DNA of 64,000 nucleotides from an uncultured Clostridia bacterium (GCA_944328445.1 CALVHO010000006.1:27384-91383); one strand, 5' to 3'. Positions 10,809 through 19,410 are shown, counted from the stretch's first letter. A program made the numbers and translations. The notes: a model not told the origin generated them from the letters alone.

Positions 10809-11570
10809 TCATTCGATCTTGATGAGGTCGTCGCCGAGGTCGCGCAAAAAGTCGGGGATGTCGTCCTCCGCTGCGGCGGGCTGCCCGCCCGTCCCCTGCC
10901 CGCCTTCGGGCGCGCCCTGCGCGGCGGTATCTGCGGCGGGGGCGCCTTCCGCGGGCGCACTTTCCGCGCCCTCTTCCGCGGCGGGCCCGTCCACATACAC
11001 GTTCCCCGCGTACAGGTAGGAATCGGGCTCGTTGCCGTGCAGTTTGGCGATGCTCTCCATCAGCGTGTCGTAATCGGGCAGGTCCTCGATGCTGTTGAGG
11101 CGGAACCGTTTGAGGAAGTTATCCGTCGTCGCGTAGAGGATGGGCCGCCCCACCGCGTCCTTGCGGCCGACGGGTTCGATCATCTTCAAGTCGAGCAAGG
11201 TGTGGATGGCGTAGTCGCAGTTGAGGCCGCGCAACTCTTCCAGCTCGCCCTTGGTGATGGGCTGTTTGTAGGCGATGATGGCCGAGCACTCCAAAATGGT
11301 GCGCGTGAACTCGCGCTCCTTGATGGGGTTGAGCACGGCCGAAACGAAATCCTTGTATTCGGGATTGCTCGAAAGCTGCAACTTTTTGTTGAAGGAGAGC
11401 AGGCGGATGCCGCTCTTTTCGCTGTAACGCTCCTGCAATTTCTTGGCGGCGTCGCGGATGTCCTTTTCGCTCACGCCCAGCTTTTCGGCCAGGATGGCGA
11501 CAGGCACGGGATTGCCCGAGACGAACAGCACGCTTTCAAGAATATTGCTCAGATTCTCCAATATCTCCAA
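10809..11570 (-). CDS. scpB: Segregation and condensation protein B
   Basis: 253 aa. Winged-helix partner of ScpA in the Smc condensin complex that compacts and separates chromosomes. The core (about residues 1-190) shows the typical NILESVLFVSGNPV opening and the ITKGELEELRG and GRPILYATTDNFL segments. A 60-residue Ala/Gly/Glu-rich tail follows, then an acidic end DDIPDFLRDLGDDL. The start is TTG at 11570 with GGAAGAG upstream, inside the last codons of scpA (35 bp overlap), so the two subunits are translationally coupled. Confidence 0.9.
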   Translation of the reverse strand: MEILENLSNILESVLFVSGNPVPVAILAEKLGVSEKDIRDAAKKLQERYSEKSGIRLLSFNKKLQLSSNPEYKDFVSAVLNPIKEREFTRTILECSAIIAYKQPITKGELEELRGLNCDYAIHTLLDLKMIEPVGRKDAVGRPILYATTDNFLKRFRLNSIEDLPDYDTLMESIAKLHGNEPDSYLYAGNVYVDGPAAEEGAESAPAEGAPAADTAAQGAPEGGQGTGGQPAAAEDDIPDFLRDLGDDLIKIE

Positions 11571-12330
11571 TGAACTCTTCCTCCGCCCTGTCCGGATTGG
11601 TTTTGATGACGATCTTGCCGAACGTTTCGTCCTGTTCGACGGTGATGAACTGGTATTTCAGCAATTCGAGAAGCGCCTGAAAGGTGGTGATGATCTCGTT
11701 CTTGCCCGAATGGGGAGAAAAGAGTTCTTCAAAGCCCACTTCGCCGCGCTCGCTCAGCGCGCTGCGGATGTGCTGCGCGCGGTCGGGGATGGTGTACACG
11801 TCCTTGGGGATCTCGCGTTCCAGCCCCGCGTCACGCATGCGCGCCTCCCGCCGCAGCATGAGGTCGGTGAAGGCCCGCAGCAACCCGTCGAGGTTGAAGT
11901 CGCGGTAGACGATGCGCGCCTCGCCGACGTTTTTGTCCGGTTCCTTATAATAAAAACCAACCGTTTCCAGCTCTTTGAGCTTGGCGCTCTCCTCTTTGAG
12001 CATCTTGTACTCTTCGAGGGCGCGGATGAGTACGGCCTCGCCGTCCTCCTCGCCGTCTTCGGGTTCGACGATGGAAGGCACCAGGCTCTTGGCCTTGATC
12101 TCCAAGATGGCCGACGCGATGGCGAGGTATTCGCTCGCCTTGTCGATGTCGATGTACGGCAGGCCCTTCATGTAATCGAGGAACTGTTCGGTCACCTTGG
12201 AAACGAACACGTCCTTGATCTCGATCCGCTCCTGGCGGATGAGGAACAGGAGAAGGTCGAGCGGGCCTTCAAAGTTGTCCAATACGGTCGTGTAGTCGAC
12301 GACCGATTCAAATTTCTCTTCTTTTCCCAT
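11536..12330 (-). CDS. scpA: Segregation and condensation protein A (kleisin)
   Basis: 264 aa. Bacterial kleisin that bridges the Smc head and neck. N-terminal FEGPLDLLLFLIRQERIEI is the diagnostic ScpA motif, and the C-terminal winged helix contains TFQALLELLKYQFITVEQD. Follows the M50 protease gene by one base and overlaps scpB by 35 bp. Confidence 0.95.
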   Translation of the reverse strand: MGKEEKFESVVDYTTVLDNFEGPLDLLLFLIRQERIEIKDVFVSKVTEQFLDYMKGLPYIDIDKASEYLAIASAILEIKAKSLVPSIVEPEDGEEDGEAVLIRALEEYKMLKEESAKLKELETVGFYYKEPDKNVGEARIVYRDFNLDGLLRAFTDLMLRREARMRDAGLEREIPKDVYTIPDRAQHIRSALSERGEVGFEELFSPHSGKNEIITTFQALLELLKYQFITVEQDETFGKIVIKTNPDRAEEEFIGDIGESEQYS

Positions 12331-12331
12331 A

Positions 12332-13078
12332 TCAAAAGATCGCTCCCCAGGGAATGGACGGCACGCCCCAGCCGCAGATCAGCCCCCACAGCGCCGCGAT
12401 CGGCCAGCCGAACACGTACCGCGCCAGCGAGAGGACGTAGCCGAGGATATCAAAGTAGCGGATGATCTCCACCGCCGCGGCGTTGCCGCCGAACGAGGTC
12501 AGCAGCGAAATGCAAAAATGCACGGCGATGAGCACGATCAGGATGACGGGGCCGTTCTTTTCAAAAAAGCGGAACACCTTTCCGCGCTTGCGCGCGGCGG
12601 CGTCGACGACGCGCCAGCCGTCCAGCGGCGCCAGCGGGATCAAGTTGAACACGCAAAAGGAGATGGAATACAGATACAGCAGCCGCGGCAGTTCGCCGAT
12701 AATGTGGTCCAAAAACGGGATCGACGTATCCACGGACGCACCCAAAACGTAGAGCGGGTAGAACAGCAGCGCGCAGATGTAGTTGACGGTGACGCCCGCC
12801 AGCGCCGTCATCGCCAGCCCGCGGCGGTAATGGCGGAAGTTGTGCGGGTCGATGGGCACGGGCTTCGCCCAACCGAAGCCCGCAAAGGCAAAGAGGATGA
12901 TCCCGAGGGGATCGAAATGCGCCATCGGGTCCAGCGTAAGGCGGCCGTAGATCTTTGGGGTCCCGTCCCCGCATTTGTAGGCGACAAAGGCGTGCGCAAA
13001 TTCGTGCAGCGTCAGCACAAAGGCGACGGCCACCAGGCTGACAACGAGCGAAAGCGCCTCGTACAGCAACGAAGTCAT
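12332..13078 (-). CDS. Site-2-type metalloprotease (M50 family), leaderless
   Basis: 248 aa, four to five membrane helices. The zinc motif HEFAH (residues 25-29) and the second conserved block NLIPLAPLDGW (145-155, third zinc ligand Asp) are both intact, so an active intramembrane protease is expected. It is the short cytoplasm-type M50 protein (no PDZ domain) usually found beside scpA in Firmicutes; substrate unknown. The start ATG 13078 has no ribosome site, and a strong promoter ends 6 bases before it, which predicts a leaderless mRNA. The next in-frame Met is far inside the protein, so the start is not easily moved. Confidence 0.88.
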   Translation of the reverse strand: MTSLLYEALSLVVSLVAVAFVLTLHEFAHAFVAYKCGDGTPKIYGRLTLDPMAHFDPLGIILFAFAGFGWAKPVPIDPHNFRHYRRGLAMTALAGVTVNYICALLFYPLYVLGASVDTSIPFLDHIIGELPRLLYLYSISFCVFNLIPLAPLDGWRVVDAAARKRGKVFRFFEKNGPVILIVLIAVHFCISLLTSFGGNAAAVEIIRYFDILGYVLSLARYVFGWPIAALWGLICGWGVPSIPWGAIF

Positions 13079-13084
13079 GCAAAG

Positions 13085-13113
13085 ATTATACTATATCCGC
13101 GCAAAAAAAGCAA
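13085..13113 (-). promoter_or_regulatory. Promoter giving a leaderless transcript of the M50 protease
   Basis: Minus strand TTGCTT (13108-13113), 17 bp, TATAAT (13085-13090). Only CTTTGC separates the -10 box from ATG, so the expected +1 coincides with the A of the start codon. Confidence 0.8.
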
Positions 13114-13157
13114 GGCGAGCGCACGGGCGCGGGCAAAAAGCGCAAAAAAGCGCAAAC

Positions 13158-13183
13158 AAAAAAGCGGCGGATGCCGCTTTTTT
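13158..13183 (-). terminator. Intrinsic terminator of lysA
   Basis: A6-GCGGC stem with GCCGC-T6 complement and short loop just after the lysA stop codon; a classic symmetrical terminator. Confidence 0.85.
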
Positions 13184-13189
13184 GCCTGT

Positions 13190-14512
13190 TCAGCGCAGGC
13201 GTGCGGGGACGGCGTCGTTGCGGACGAGGTCCTCGTAGCTCTGCGGTTTGACGATGTAATCGGCCTGCCCGTCCTTGACGAGCACGACGGGCGGCACGAG
13301 GTTGCGGTTGTAATTGCTCGCCATCGAATAATTGTAGGCGCCCGTGGAGAGCACGGCAAGGATGTCGCCGCGGCGGGCGGGCGGCAGCTGCACGTCGGCG
13401 CAGACGATGTCTCCGCTCTCGCAGCACTTGCCCGCGATGCTCACGCGCTCCGTTGCCTTCTCGCGCGCCCTGCCCGCCAAAACGGCGGTATACTTCGCCT
13501 GGTAGAGGGCGTAGCGCGGGTTCGCGAACATGCCGCCGTCCACGGCGGCGTATTTTTTGACGCCCGGGATGTCCTTGACCGCACCCACCGTGTACAGCGT
13601 CACGCCCGCCTCCCCCACGACGGAGCGGCCGGGCTCGACGAGCAGGAAGGGCGCGCGCAACCCCTTGGCCGCGGCTTGTTCCTTCACTTCCCGCAGGATG
13701 CTCTTCAACCCCGCGGCGTAATCGGAAACGCTCTGCACGGCGTCCTCGTCGGTGTACCAGATGCCGAAGCCGCCGCCGAGGTTGAGCTGCGCCGCCTCAA
13801 AGCCGAGGGTGTTTTTCACGTCGGCCATGAACGAGAGCAGCTTGTCGGCCGCCAGGCGGAAGGAATGCAGCTCGAAGATCTGGGAACCGATGTGGCTGTG
13901 GAAGCCCTGCAAGGCGATGTGCTTTTTTTGCAGGGCGTAACGCGCGAAGTCCATCGCCGCGCCGCCCTCGACCGAAAAGCCGAACTTGCTGTCCGTCTTG
14001 GCCGTCTGGATGTAATGGTGGGTGTGCGCCTCGACGCCGGGGTTGACGCGCAGAAGGACGTTCAGGATCTTCCCCTTTTCGGCGCAGATCTCGTCGAGCA
14101 TGTCCAGCTCGGAATAGGCGTCGGCGACGACGGTGACGCCGTAGTCGGCCGCCTCTTCCAGCTCGCGGCGCAGCTTGTTGTTGCCGTGCAGGTAGATCTT
14201 TTCCGCGGGGAAGCCCGCCCTGCGCGCTGTGTACAGTTCGCCGCCCGAAACGACGTCCGCCCCCACCCCTTCGCTCTGCACGATCTTGTACACGGCCGTG
14301 CAGCAGAAGGCCTTGGAGGCGTACAGCACCAGGCCGTTGCCGCCGTACTCCTCTTCGATGGCGGTGCGGTACGCCGCGCACATGTCGCGGATGTACTGCT
14401 CGTCCATCACGTACAGCGGCGTGCCGAAGCGCGCCGCCAGGTCGAGCGCGTCGGCGCCGCCGATCCGCAAATGGCCCTTTTCGTCTATCTTCAAAGTGCT
14501 GCGTTCGTTCAT
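13190..14512 (-). CDS. lysA: Diaminopimelate decarboxylase
   Basis: 440 aa, full length. PLP enzyme converting meso-diaminopimelate to L-lysine, the last step of lysine synthesis. The PLP lysine is K67 in LVLYASKAF; HSHIGSQIF, the glycine loop NLGGGFGI, VEPGRSVVG and the catalytic CESGD block (KCCESGDIV) are all present. Promoter leader is only about 25 nt, leaving no room for a lysine riboswitch. Monocistronic: own promoter and terminator. Confidence 0.96.
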   Translation of the reverse strand: MNERSTLKIDEKGHLRIGGADALDLAARFGTPLYVMDEQYIRDMCAAYRTAIEEEYGGNGLVLYASKAFCCTAVYKIVQSEGVGADVVSGGELYTARRAGFPAEKIYLHGNNKLRRELEEAADYGVTVVADAYSELDMLDEICAEKGKILNVLLRVNPGVEAHTHHYIQTAKTDSKFGFSVEGGAAMDFARYALQKKHIALQGFHSHIGSQIFELHSFRLAADKLLSFMADVKNTLGFEAAQLNLGGGFGIWYTDEDAVQSVSDYAAGLKSILREVKEQAAAKGLRAPFLLVEPGRSVVGEAGVTLYTVGAVKDIPGVKKYAAVDGGMFANPRYALYQAKYTAVLAGRAREKATERVSIAGKCCESGDIVCADVQLPPARRGDILAVLSTGAYNYSMASNYNRNLVPPVVLVKDGQADYIVKPQSYEDLVRNDAVPARLR

Positions 14513-14543
14513 CGGATGGTCCCTTCCGTTCTTCTTCTATACG

Positions 14544-14572
14544 ATTTTATCATACTTTTTCGGGAAAAGCAA
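14544..14572 (-). promoter_or_regulatory. Promoter of lysA
   Basis: Minus strand TTGCTT (14567-14572), 17 bp, TAAAAT (14544-14549); followed by a GGAAGGGA ribosome site before ATG 14512. Confidence 0.75.
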
Positions 14573-14660
14573 CGTTTTGGCGGACAAACGGCGCGCCGAA
14601 ACGGGCGGTAATTTTCCGCGGCGTGCCCGCCGACCGCGCGTGCGCACGGGCGCGTGGCAT

Positions 14661-14693
14661 GAAGAAAGGGCGCGCGATGCGCCCCCTTTCTTC
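14661..14693 (-). terminator. Strong hairpin downstream of the tRNA pair
   Basis: 15-bp stem with one mismatch, outer arm GAAGAAAGGG / CCCTTTCTTC. It begins 4 nt after the encoded CCA of tRNA-Val. No U tract follows the stem, so it may act as processing or weak termination signal. Confidence 0.45.
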
Positions 14694-14697
14694 GCTT

Positions 14698-14774
14698 TGG
14701 TAGAGACAGTAGGACTCGAACCTACGACCTCTCGCATGTGAAGCGAGCGCTCTAACCAACTGAGCTATGCCTCC
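14698..14774 (-). tRNA. tRNA-Val (anticodon CAC)
   Basis: 77 nt including encoded CCA. Acceptor arms GGAGGCA / TGTCTCT (two G-U pairs), D arm AGCTCAGTTGGTTAGAGC, anticodon stem-loop CTCGC-TTCACAT-GCGAG giving anticodon CAC, T arm with GGTTCGAGTCC. Reads GUG codons. Confidence 0.95.
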
Positions 14775-14809
14775 GTATCCGCCCCGCTGCGGGGCGCAAA
14801 CGTTTTGAT

Positions 14810-14896
14810 TGGTGCGAGTGACAGGACTTGAACCTGCACGGGATCGCTCCCACTAGAACCTGAATCTAGCGCGTCTGCCAGTTTCACCACACTCGC
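14810..14896 (-). tRNA. tRNA-Leu (anticodon CAG)
   Basis: 87 nt including encoded CCA. Acceptor GCGAGTG / CACTCGC perfect, anticodon loop TTCAGGT giving CAG, long class II variable arm, T arm GGTTCAAGTCC. Located 35 bp upstream of tRNA-Val and 19 bp after the S51 peptidase stop, so possibly co-transcribed with it. Confidence 0.95.
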
Positions 14897-14915
14897 ATGG
14901 CGGCCTTGCGGCGGC

Positions 14916-15635
14916 TCATAAGACCATGCACGGTTGGATGCGCTCCTTGCAAAGGCTGCCGCCCTCGCAGCGGATGCGGTACGCCGCGCCGCCCGCGCTC
15001 AGCGAGCGGACGATCGTCCCGTTCACGATCTCGATGGCACTGCCGTCCTCCAAGGCGACAGCGTCTTGCTTATTATACAAAAGAATTTTGTCAAAGTCAA
15101 GCGCTCGAAGGTTATAATGCGGAGAAATTATCCCTTTTATCCAATTTAATCCCGGGTAGACGGCGTAGGCGCCCCCGTCCTCCCCGCCACAGGCCGCGGC
15201 GGAGTCGGTGTACATGCGTTCAAACCAGCAGATGGCCCCCGCCGAGAGGCCGCAGACGATGACCCCGCGCTCGTAGGCGTCCCGTATGAGGGGCAAAAGC
15301 CCCGTCTCCTGCCAATGGCCGAGCATGAACACGGTATCGCCGCCGCCGATGTAGAGAAAGTCCGCCTTTTGGAATTTTTCCGCGATCTTCTCCATGCTCA
15401 TTTCCCCGTGAACGGTCAACGCAACGTCCGCCTTGATGTCGAACACCGAGGTGTACGTCTTGCGGAAGCTGTTGAAGTACGGCATGCTGTCGTGGCTGGC
15501 CGTGGGGATGAACAGGCCGTACGCGCGGCGGTCGCCCGCGCGCTCCTTGGCGCGGCGGGCGATGTAGCCGTCGATCGGCAGCGTCTCTTTGGTGCGGAGC
15601 TCTCCCCCGCCGATGCATATGAGCGTCTTGTCCAT
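14916..15635 (-). CDS. Peptidase S51-like / class I glutamine amidotransferase-fold protein
   Basis: 239 aa. Flavodoxin-like fold protein of the aspartyl-dipeptidase (PepE/YgaJ) family. The nucleophile Ser131 lies in VIVCGLSAGAICWF, and the upstream ADFLYIGGGDTVFML block is typical. Substrate is not defined in most of these. A roughly 100-bp AT-rich patch (15060-15160) sits inside the otherwise GC-rich frame, with AAA, TTA and ATT codons that its flanks avoid. Start ATG 15635 lacks a clear ribosome site; it follows the 159-aa membrane protein gene by 8 bp. Confidence 0.82.
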   Translation of the reverse strand: MDKTLICIGGGELRTKETLPIDGYIARRAKERAGDRRAYGLFIPTASHDSMPYFNSFRKTYTSVFDIKADVALTVHGEMSMEKIAEKFQKADFLYIGGGDTVFMLGHWQETGLLPLIRDAYERGVIVCGLSAGAICWFERMYTDSAAACGGEDGGAYAVYPGLNWIKGIISPHYNLRALDFDKILLYNKQDAVALEDGSAIEIVNGTIVRSLSAGGAAYRIRCEGGSLCKERIQPCMVL

Positions 15636-15643
15636 GGCCGCGC

Positions 15644-16123
15644 TCAGCCGTTCTGCTTCTTTTTGCGGGCCTTGTAAGCGGACTCGCGCTGCATGACGGC
15701 GTCGAGGGTACGGACGGCTTTTTCCGTCTCGCCCAAGGCCGCGGCGACGGCCTCCTGCACGCCGCCCTTGTCCTTGGCGGCCTTGTACGGCAAAAGGGTG
15801 CGGTCCGCGCTTTCGAGCGACTGCGCCACCGAGGACAACTCCATGTCGCGCGCCTTTTGCGCCATGCGCGACGTCAGGTAAGAAAGTTTTTCGAGGCGGT
15901 ACAGGAGCTTGGAAAGGCGGCGGAAAAATTCAAAGTTGGAATAGGCGCCCTTGCGCTCGTTTTCGGCAAACTCCCGCATGCGGTTCTGCCAGTTCACGAC
16001 CATGGATTTGAGCTCGGTCTGGTTCGGCAGCTTGTTCTTGCGGTGCATCAAAAGCAGGATGACGATGCCGACGACGATGATGCCGCCGTATACGCAGTAC
16101 TGTATGATCAATTCCGTCGTCAT
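15644..16123 (-). CDS. Membrane-anchored coiled-coil protein, function unknown
   Basis: 159 aa. One N-terminal membrane helix (about residues 5-26, ending LLLMHRKNKL) and a mostly helical, charged cytoplasmic part with a Lys/Arg-rich end. I do not recognise a family. ATGA overlap with the end of mscS suggests both are translated together, so an accessory role with the channel is possible but unproven. Confidence 0.7.
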   Translation of the reverse strand: MTTELIIQYCVYGGIIVVGIVILLLMHRKNKLPNQTELKSMVVNWQNRMREFAENERKGAYSNFEFFRRLSKLLYRLEKLSYLTSRMAQKARDMELSSVAQSLESADRTLLPYKAAKDKGGVQEAVAAALGETEKAVRTLDAVMQRESAYKARKKKQNG

Positions 16124-16971
16124 TTCCGTTCCTCCTCTTTCTTTGCGGCGCTTTCACCGAGCAGGCGCACTTCGAGCTGGTTGAACGGGATCTCGATCCC
16201 GTTTTGCCGCAGGGCGGCGAAGATGCGCTCGTACAGCCCGTTCAGCACATCCCAGTAAAATTCGTTCTGCGTCCACACGCGCAGCGAAAATGTCAGCGAA
16301 CTTTCCCCGTACTTTTTGAGCACGACGGAGGGCGCGGGCACGTTCACCACCTTGTCAAATCCGCGGGCGCATTCGAGGAGAATGGTGCGCACGGCCTCGG
16401 GCTCGACGGCGTAGGGCAGCGGCACGTCCACGACCGCCCTGCGCAGCGGCATGGCGCTGTAATTGATCATGTCCGTGGAGAGGATCTCGCTGTTGGGGAT
16501 GATGACTTCGATGTTGTCGTACGTTAAGATCTTGGTGTTGAACAGGCGGATGTCCTGCACCAGGCCCGCCGTGCCGTTGACTTCGACGTAGTCTCCCTTG
16601 GAAAACGGCCGCGTGAAAATGATGATGATGCCGTTGGCAAGGCTCGCGAGGCTGTCCTTCAAGGCCAGGATTACGGCCAGGGCCACCGCCGAGAAGGCGG
16701 CGACGATGCCCGCCGTGGAAAAGCCGAGCGAGCTGACGAGCACGACCACCAAAGCCACGTACAGGACGATGGTCACGATGGAGACAACGAACGACGCCGC
16801 GGCCCTGTCGAGGCGGCGGCTGCGGTAGGCGACCGAACGCACGATCCCCGTCACGATCTTGACGACGATGATGCCCAGCACCAGGAACGCGGCCGTACGC
16901 ACGATGGCGATGCCCGCGCCCTGCGCGAAGTTGGCGCCGAAGTTTTTCAGCGCCTGCCAAATCTCTTGCAT
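16120..16971 (-). CDS. mscS: Small-conductance mechanosensitive channel
   Basis: 283 aa, the size of classical MscS. Three N-terminal helices; the pore-lining TM3 contains the Ala/Gly pattern FSAVALAVILALKDSLASLA, followed by the beta-domain motif RPFSKGDYVEVNGTAG and the IIPNSEI block of the vestibule. Opens under membrane tension to release solutes on hypo-osmotic shock. Ribosome site AAGGAGAAAGAG precedes ATG 16971. Confidence 0.93.
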   Translation of the reverse strand: MQEIWQALKNFGANFAQGAGIAIVRTAAFLVLGIIVVKIVTGIVRSVAYRSRRLDRAAASFVVSIVTIVLYVALVVVLVSSLGFSTAGIVAAFSAVALAVILALKDSLASLANGIIIIFTRPFSKGDYVEVNGTAGLVQDIRLFNTKILTYDNIEVIIPNSEILSTDMINYSAMPLRRAVVDVPLPYAVEPEAVRTILLECARGFDKVVNVPAPSVVLKKYGESSLTFSLRVWTQNEFYWDVLNGLYERIFAALRQNGIEIPFNQLEVRLLGESAAKKEEERK

Positions 16972-17023
16972 CTCTTTCTCCTTGTTTTATAAATTCAAAG
17001 CGAAAACGGGAAGCGCCCGCATC

Positions 17024-17042
17024 TTTATAAACTATATAAAGA
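17024..17042. promoter_or_regulatory. AT-rich inverted repeat upstream of mscS
   Basis: CTTTATA-AACTA-TATAAAG, a perfect 7 bp inverted repeat with 5 bp spacer, in the 115 bp between mtaD and mscS. Could be an operator or part of an A/T-rich promoter; no convincing -35 was found for either strand. Confidence 0.35.
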
Positions 17043-17086
17043 ATAGGTCGCCGCACGGCGGCCCCGCCGACAAAAAAGCGTGCCCG

Positions 17087-18376
17087 TCAGCGGCAAAGCC
17101 CGGCTCTGCGCAGAAGACGCTTTTGCCGCGCCGCGCATTCGGAATAAATTTTTTCGAGCGGTTCGCCGAGGAAATAGCGGCCGCGCTCGTACACCACTTT
17201 TCCGCCCGCTATGGTCATGAGCACGTCGCCCGTTCCCGCGCTGTACACGATGTTGCTCCGTACCCCCGCAAGCGGCTGCATGGACGGCGAGGACAGGTCG
17301 ATGAGCACGACGTCTGCAAACATGCCCTCTTGCAAGACCCCGCCCGCAAAGCCGAGGGCGCGGTAGCCGTCCTCCGTCGCGGCGGCGAGCGCGTCGGCGG
17401 CGGTGACAGCGGCGGCGTCTTTGAGCGCCTCCTTTTGCAGGCAGGCGTACAGGTACATCTCGCGGAACATCGAGGCGGCGTTGTTGCTGGCGGTGCCGTC
17501 CGTGCCGAGGGCGGGCCGCATACCCGCGCGCAGCATGGACGCCACGGGCGCAACCCCAGACGCCAGCTTCAAATTGCTCGCCCCGTTCACGACGGGCGTG
17601 ACGCCGCTCTGGCGCAGCAGTGCCAAGTCGTCCTTGTCGGCATAGACGCAATGCGCGGCCAGGCCGCCGTTGTCGAAATAGCCGAGCTTGTGCAAGAACT
17701 GCGGAGGGGTCAACCCGCCGTGGCGCACGGTGCAGTCGCCCACCTCTTTGAGCGTTTCCGACAGATGGATGTAGGTGGGCGCGCCCGTCTCGGCGGCGAA
17801 ATCGGCCACGCGCGCAAGCAGGCTCTCCGTGCTCGTGTATTCGGCGTGGACCCCGGGAAAATAGCGAACTCTGTCTGACAGAGTACTATACAAACGGTAA
17901 AAATCCGCGATATCGGCGAGGATATCGTCCTCTTTTTCCGAATTTGAACCACAACACAGCGCAAGGCACAGGCCCGCGTTCTGCGCGGCGGCGAGCACGG
18001 CGGCGGGGTAAAAATACATGTCGGCAAAGCAGGTGATGCCGCCGCGCACGTATTCCGCCAGCTGCAACATCGTGCCCCAATACACGTCCTCTTCGGTCAG
18101 CCCCTCTTCGAGCGGAAAGATGCGGTCGTACAGCCAGCTTTCCAGCGTCATGTCGTCGGCGACGCCGCGGAACAGGCACATCGCCGCGTGCGCGTGCGCG
18201 TTGCAAAAGCCGCTCATCAACAGGTTTTTGCCGCAGTCGATCGAGCGGTCGGCAACAAATCCCGCGCGCGGTTTGCCGACGGATACGATCCGCCCGTCCT
18301 CGATCAGCAGTTCGCCCTCCTCCAAGGAAGCGCGCGCCGACGGCAGCAGGCGGGCGTTGTACAGCCGCAGTTTCAT
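17087..18376 (-). CDS. mtaD: 5-methylthioadenosine/S-adenosylhomocysteine deaminase-like amidohydrolase
   Basis: 429 aa metal-dependent amidohydrolase. Metal ligands are visible as HAH (residues 61-63) in FCNAHAHAAMCLFRG, the His of AAHCVYADKDD, and the Asp of ALGTDGTASNN; HLSET is also present. This pattern fits MTA/SAH deaminases and related chlorohydrolase-like enzymes, which feed the methylthioadenosine salvage or deaminate adenosine derivatives. Other purine or guanine analogues cannot be excluded. Overlaps galU by 4 bp (ATGA). A short AT-rich stretch (about 17860-17960) interrupts the GC-rich codon use. Confidence 0.82.
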   Translation of the reverse strand: MKLRLYNARLLPSARASLEEGELLIEDGRIVSVGKPRAGFVADRSIDCGKNLLMSGFCNAHAHAAMCLFRGVADDMTLESWLYDRIFPLEEGLTEEDVYWGTMLQLAEYVRGGITCFADMYFYPAAVLAAAQNAGLCLALCCGSNSEKEDDILADIADFYRLYSTLSDRVRYFPGVHAEYTSTESLLARVADFAAETGAPTYIHLSETLKEVGDCTVRHGGLTPPQFLHKLGYFDNGGLAAHCVYADKDDLALLRQSGVTPVVNGASNLKLASGVAPVASMLRAGMRPALGTDGTASNNAASMFREMYLYACLQKEALKDAAAVTAADALAAATEDGYRALGFAGGVLQEGMFADVVLIDLSSPSMQPLAGVRSNIVYSAGTGDVLMTIAGGKVVYERGRYFLGEPLEKIYSECAARQKRLLRRAGLCR

Positions 18377-19272
18377 GCCTTGTCCCTTTTCAGCTTATCG
18401 GCAAGCTCCAACAGATAGCCGCGGAAGGGCGCGGCGAGCGACTCGTCGCGCAGGGCGTATTCGACGTTGGCCTGCAAAAATTCCAGCTTGTTGCCCGCGT
18501 CGTACCGCTTGCCGTCGAAGCGGCAGCCCATGAGCCTGCCCTCGCGCGCCAGCGCCTGCAAGGCGTCAGTGAAATAGACCTCCCCCGACGGCGAGGGCGG
18601 CGTGCGGCGGATGATGTCGTAGATGTCGCTCTCCACCACGTAGCGGCCGATGACGGCGTCGTTGGAAAATTTCTGCTCCACCTTCGGCTTTTCGACGATC
18701 TTGTCGATGCGGCAAAGACTTCCCTGCCGCGCCGAGGCCGAAATGTTGGCGTATTTGGGAACGTCGCCGTCGGATACCTCCATCACCGCCACGGTGGGAA
18801 GGCCGGTGCGTTCATAGCAATCGATGAGCTGACCGATGCCCGTGGGCTTCCCCTCTTCGGTATGGATGACGTCGTCTCCGAGAAGGATGGCGAAGGGATC
18901 CCCGCCCGTGAATGCCTCGGCGTAGAGCACGGCGTCGGCAAAACCGACGGGGTGCTTCTGCCGCACGAAATAGAGGTTGGCCAAGGACTCCATGCGGCGG
19001 GACATCTGCAAATATTCGCTCTTGCCCTCCCGTTCGAGCAGGTCGTCCAGCTCGGGGGTATAGTCAAAGAAATCTTCGAGGATGCGCTTGTTGCGGCCCG
19101 TGATCACGAGGATGTCGCGGATGCCCGCGGCGACGGCCTCCTCCACGATGTAAAGGAGCGTCGGCTTGTCGACGATGGGCAGCATCTCTTTGCAGACCGA
19201 TTTGGTCACGGGCAGGAAACGGGTGCCGAACCCCGCGGCGGGGATCACGGCCTTGGTGATCTTTTTAGGCAA
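18373..19272 (-). CDS. galU: UTP-glucose-1-phosphate uridylyltransferase
   Basis: 299 aa, full length. Produces UDP-glucose for envelope glycans. Nucleotide-binding signature AVIPAAGFGTRFLPVTKS, then KEMLPIVDKPTLLYIVEEAV, and the sugar-phosphate region DALQALAREG. The usual Pro before KEMLPI is Cys here (SVCKEMLPI), a mild oddity. The start is TTG at 19272: AGGAGG lies 6-7 nt upstream and the nearer ATG is out of frame. Confidence 0.95.
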   Translation of the reverse strand: MPKKITKAVIPAAGFGTRFLPVTKSVCKEMLPIVDKPTLLYIVEEAVAAGIRDILVITGRNKRILEDFFDYTPELDDLLEREGKSEYLQMSRRMESLANLYFVRQKHPVGFADAVLYAEAFTGGDPFAILLGDDVIHTEEGKPTGIGQLIDCYERTGLPTVAVMEVSDGDVPKYANISASARQGSLCRIDKIVEKPKVEQKFSNDAVIGRYVVESDIYDIIRRTPPSPSGEVYFTDALQALAREGRLMGCRFDGKRYDAGNKLEFLQANVEYALRDESLAAPFRGYLLELADKLKRDKA

Positions 19273-19312
19273 AGCATACCTCCTCTGCCCGGCCCAAAGA
19301 GGCGGGCAGGCT
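19273..19312 (-). promoter_or_regulatory. Hairpin overlapping the galU ribosome site
   Basis: On the minus strand CTGCCC pairs with GGGCAG directly before the GAGGAGG ribosome site; an alternative pairing CCTCT/AGAGG would hide part of that site. The two pairings compete. Could be a weak terminator for rpiB or a translational control element; only the pairing potential is seen. Confidence 0.3.
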
Positions 19313-19410
19313 TTTTTCAGTGTGTGCAGACGGCCGCGCGTTCATGCCGCGGATGCGTGCACAGGCAAAAAGTGCAGACATGCGCGGGCACGCACCGCAC
19401 GGAACACGCA

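Noticed and set aside
14513..14572. Lysine riboswitch upstream of lysA
   Set aside because: The promoter places the transcript start only about 25 nt before the start codon, far too short for an L box.
15060..15160. Inserted mobile sequence within the S51 peptidase gene
   Set aside because: The frame and family motifs continue through the AT-rich part; there are no terminal repeats or target duplications.
17024..17042. Sigma-A promoter for mscS at the TATATA inverted repeat
   Set aside because: No -35 hexamer at 16-18 bp from any of the possible -10 boxes; kept only as an inverted repeat.
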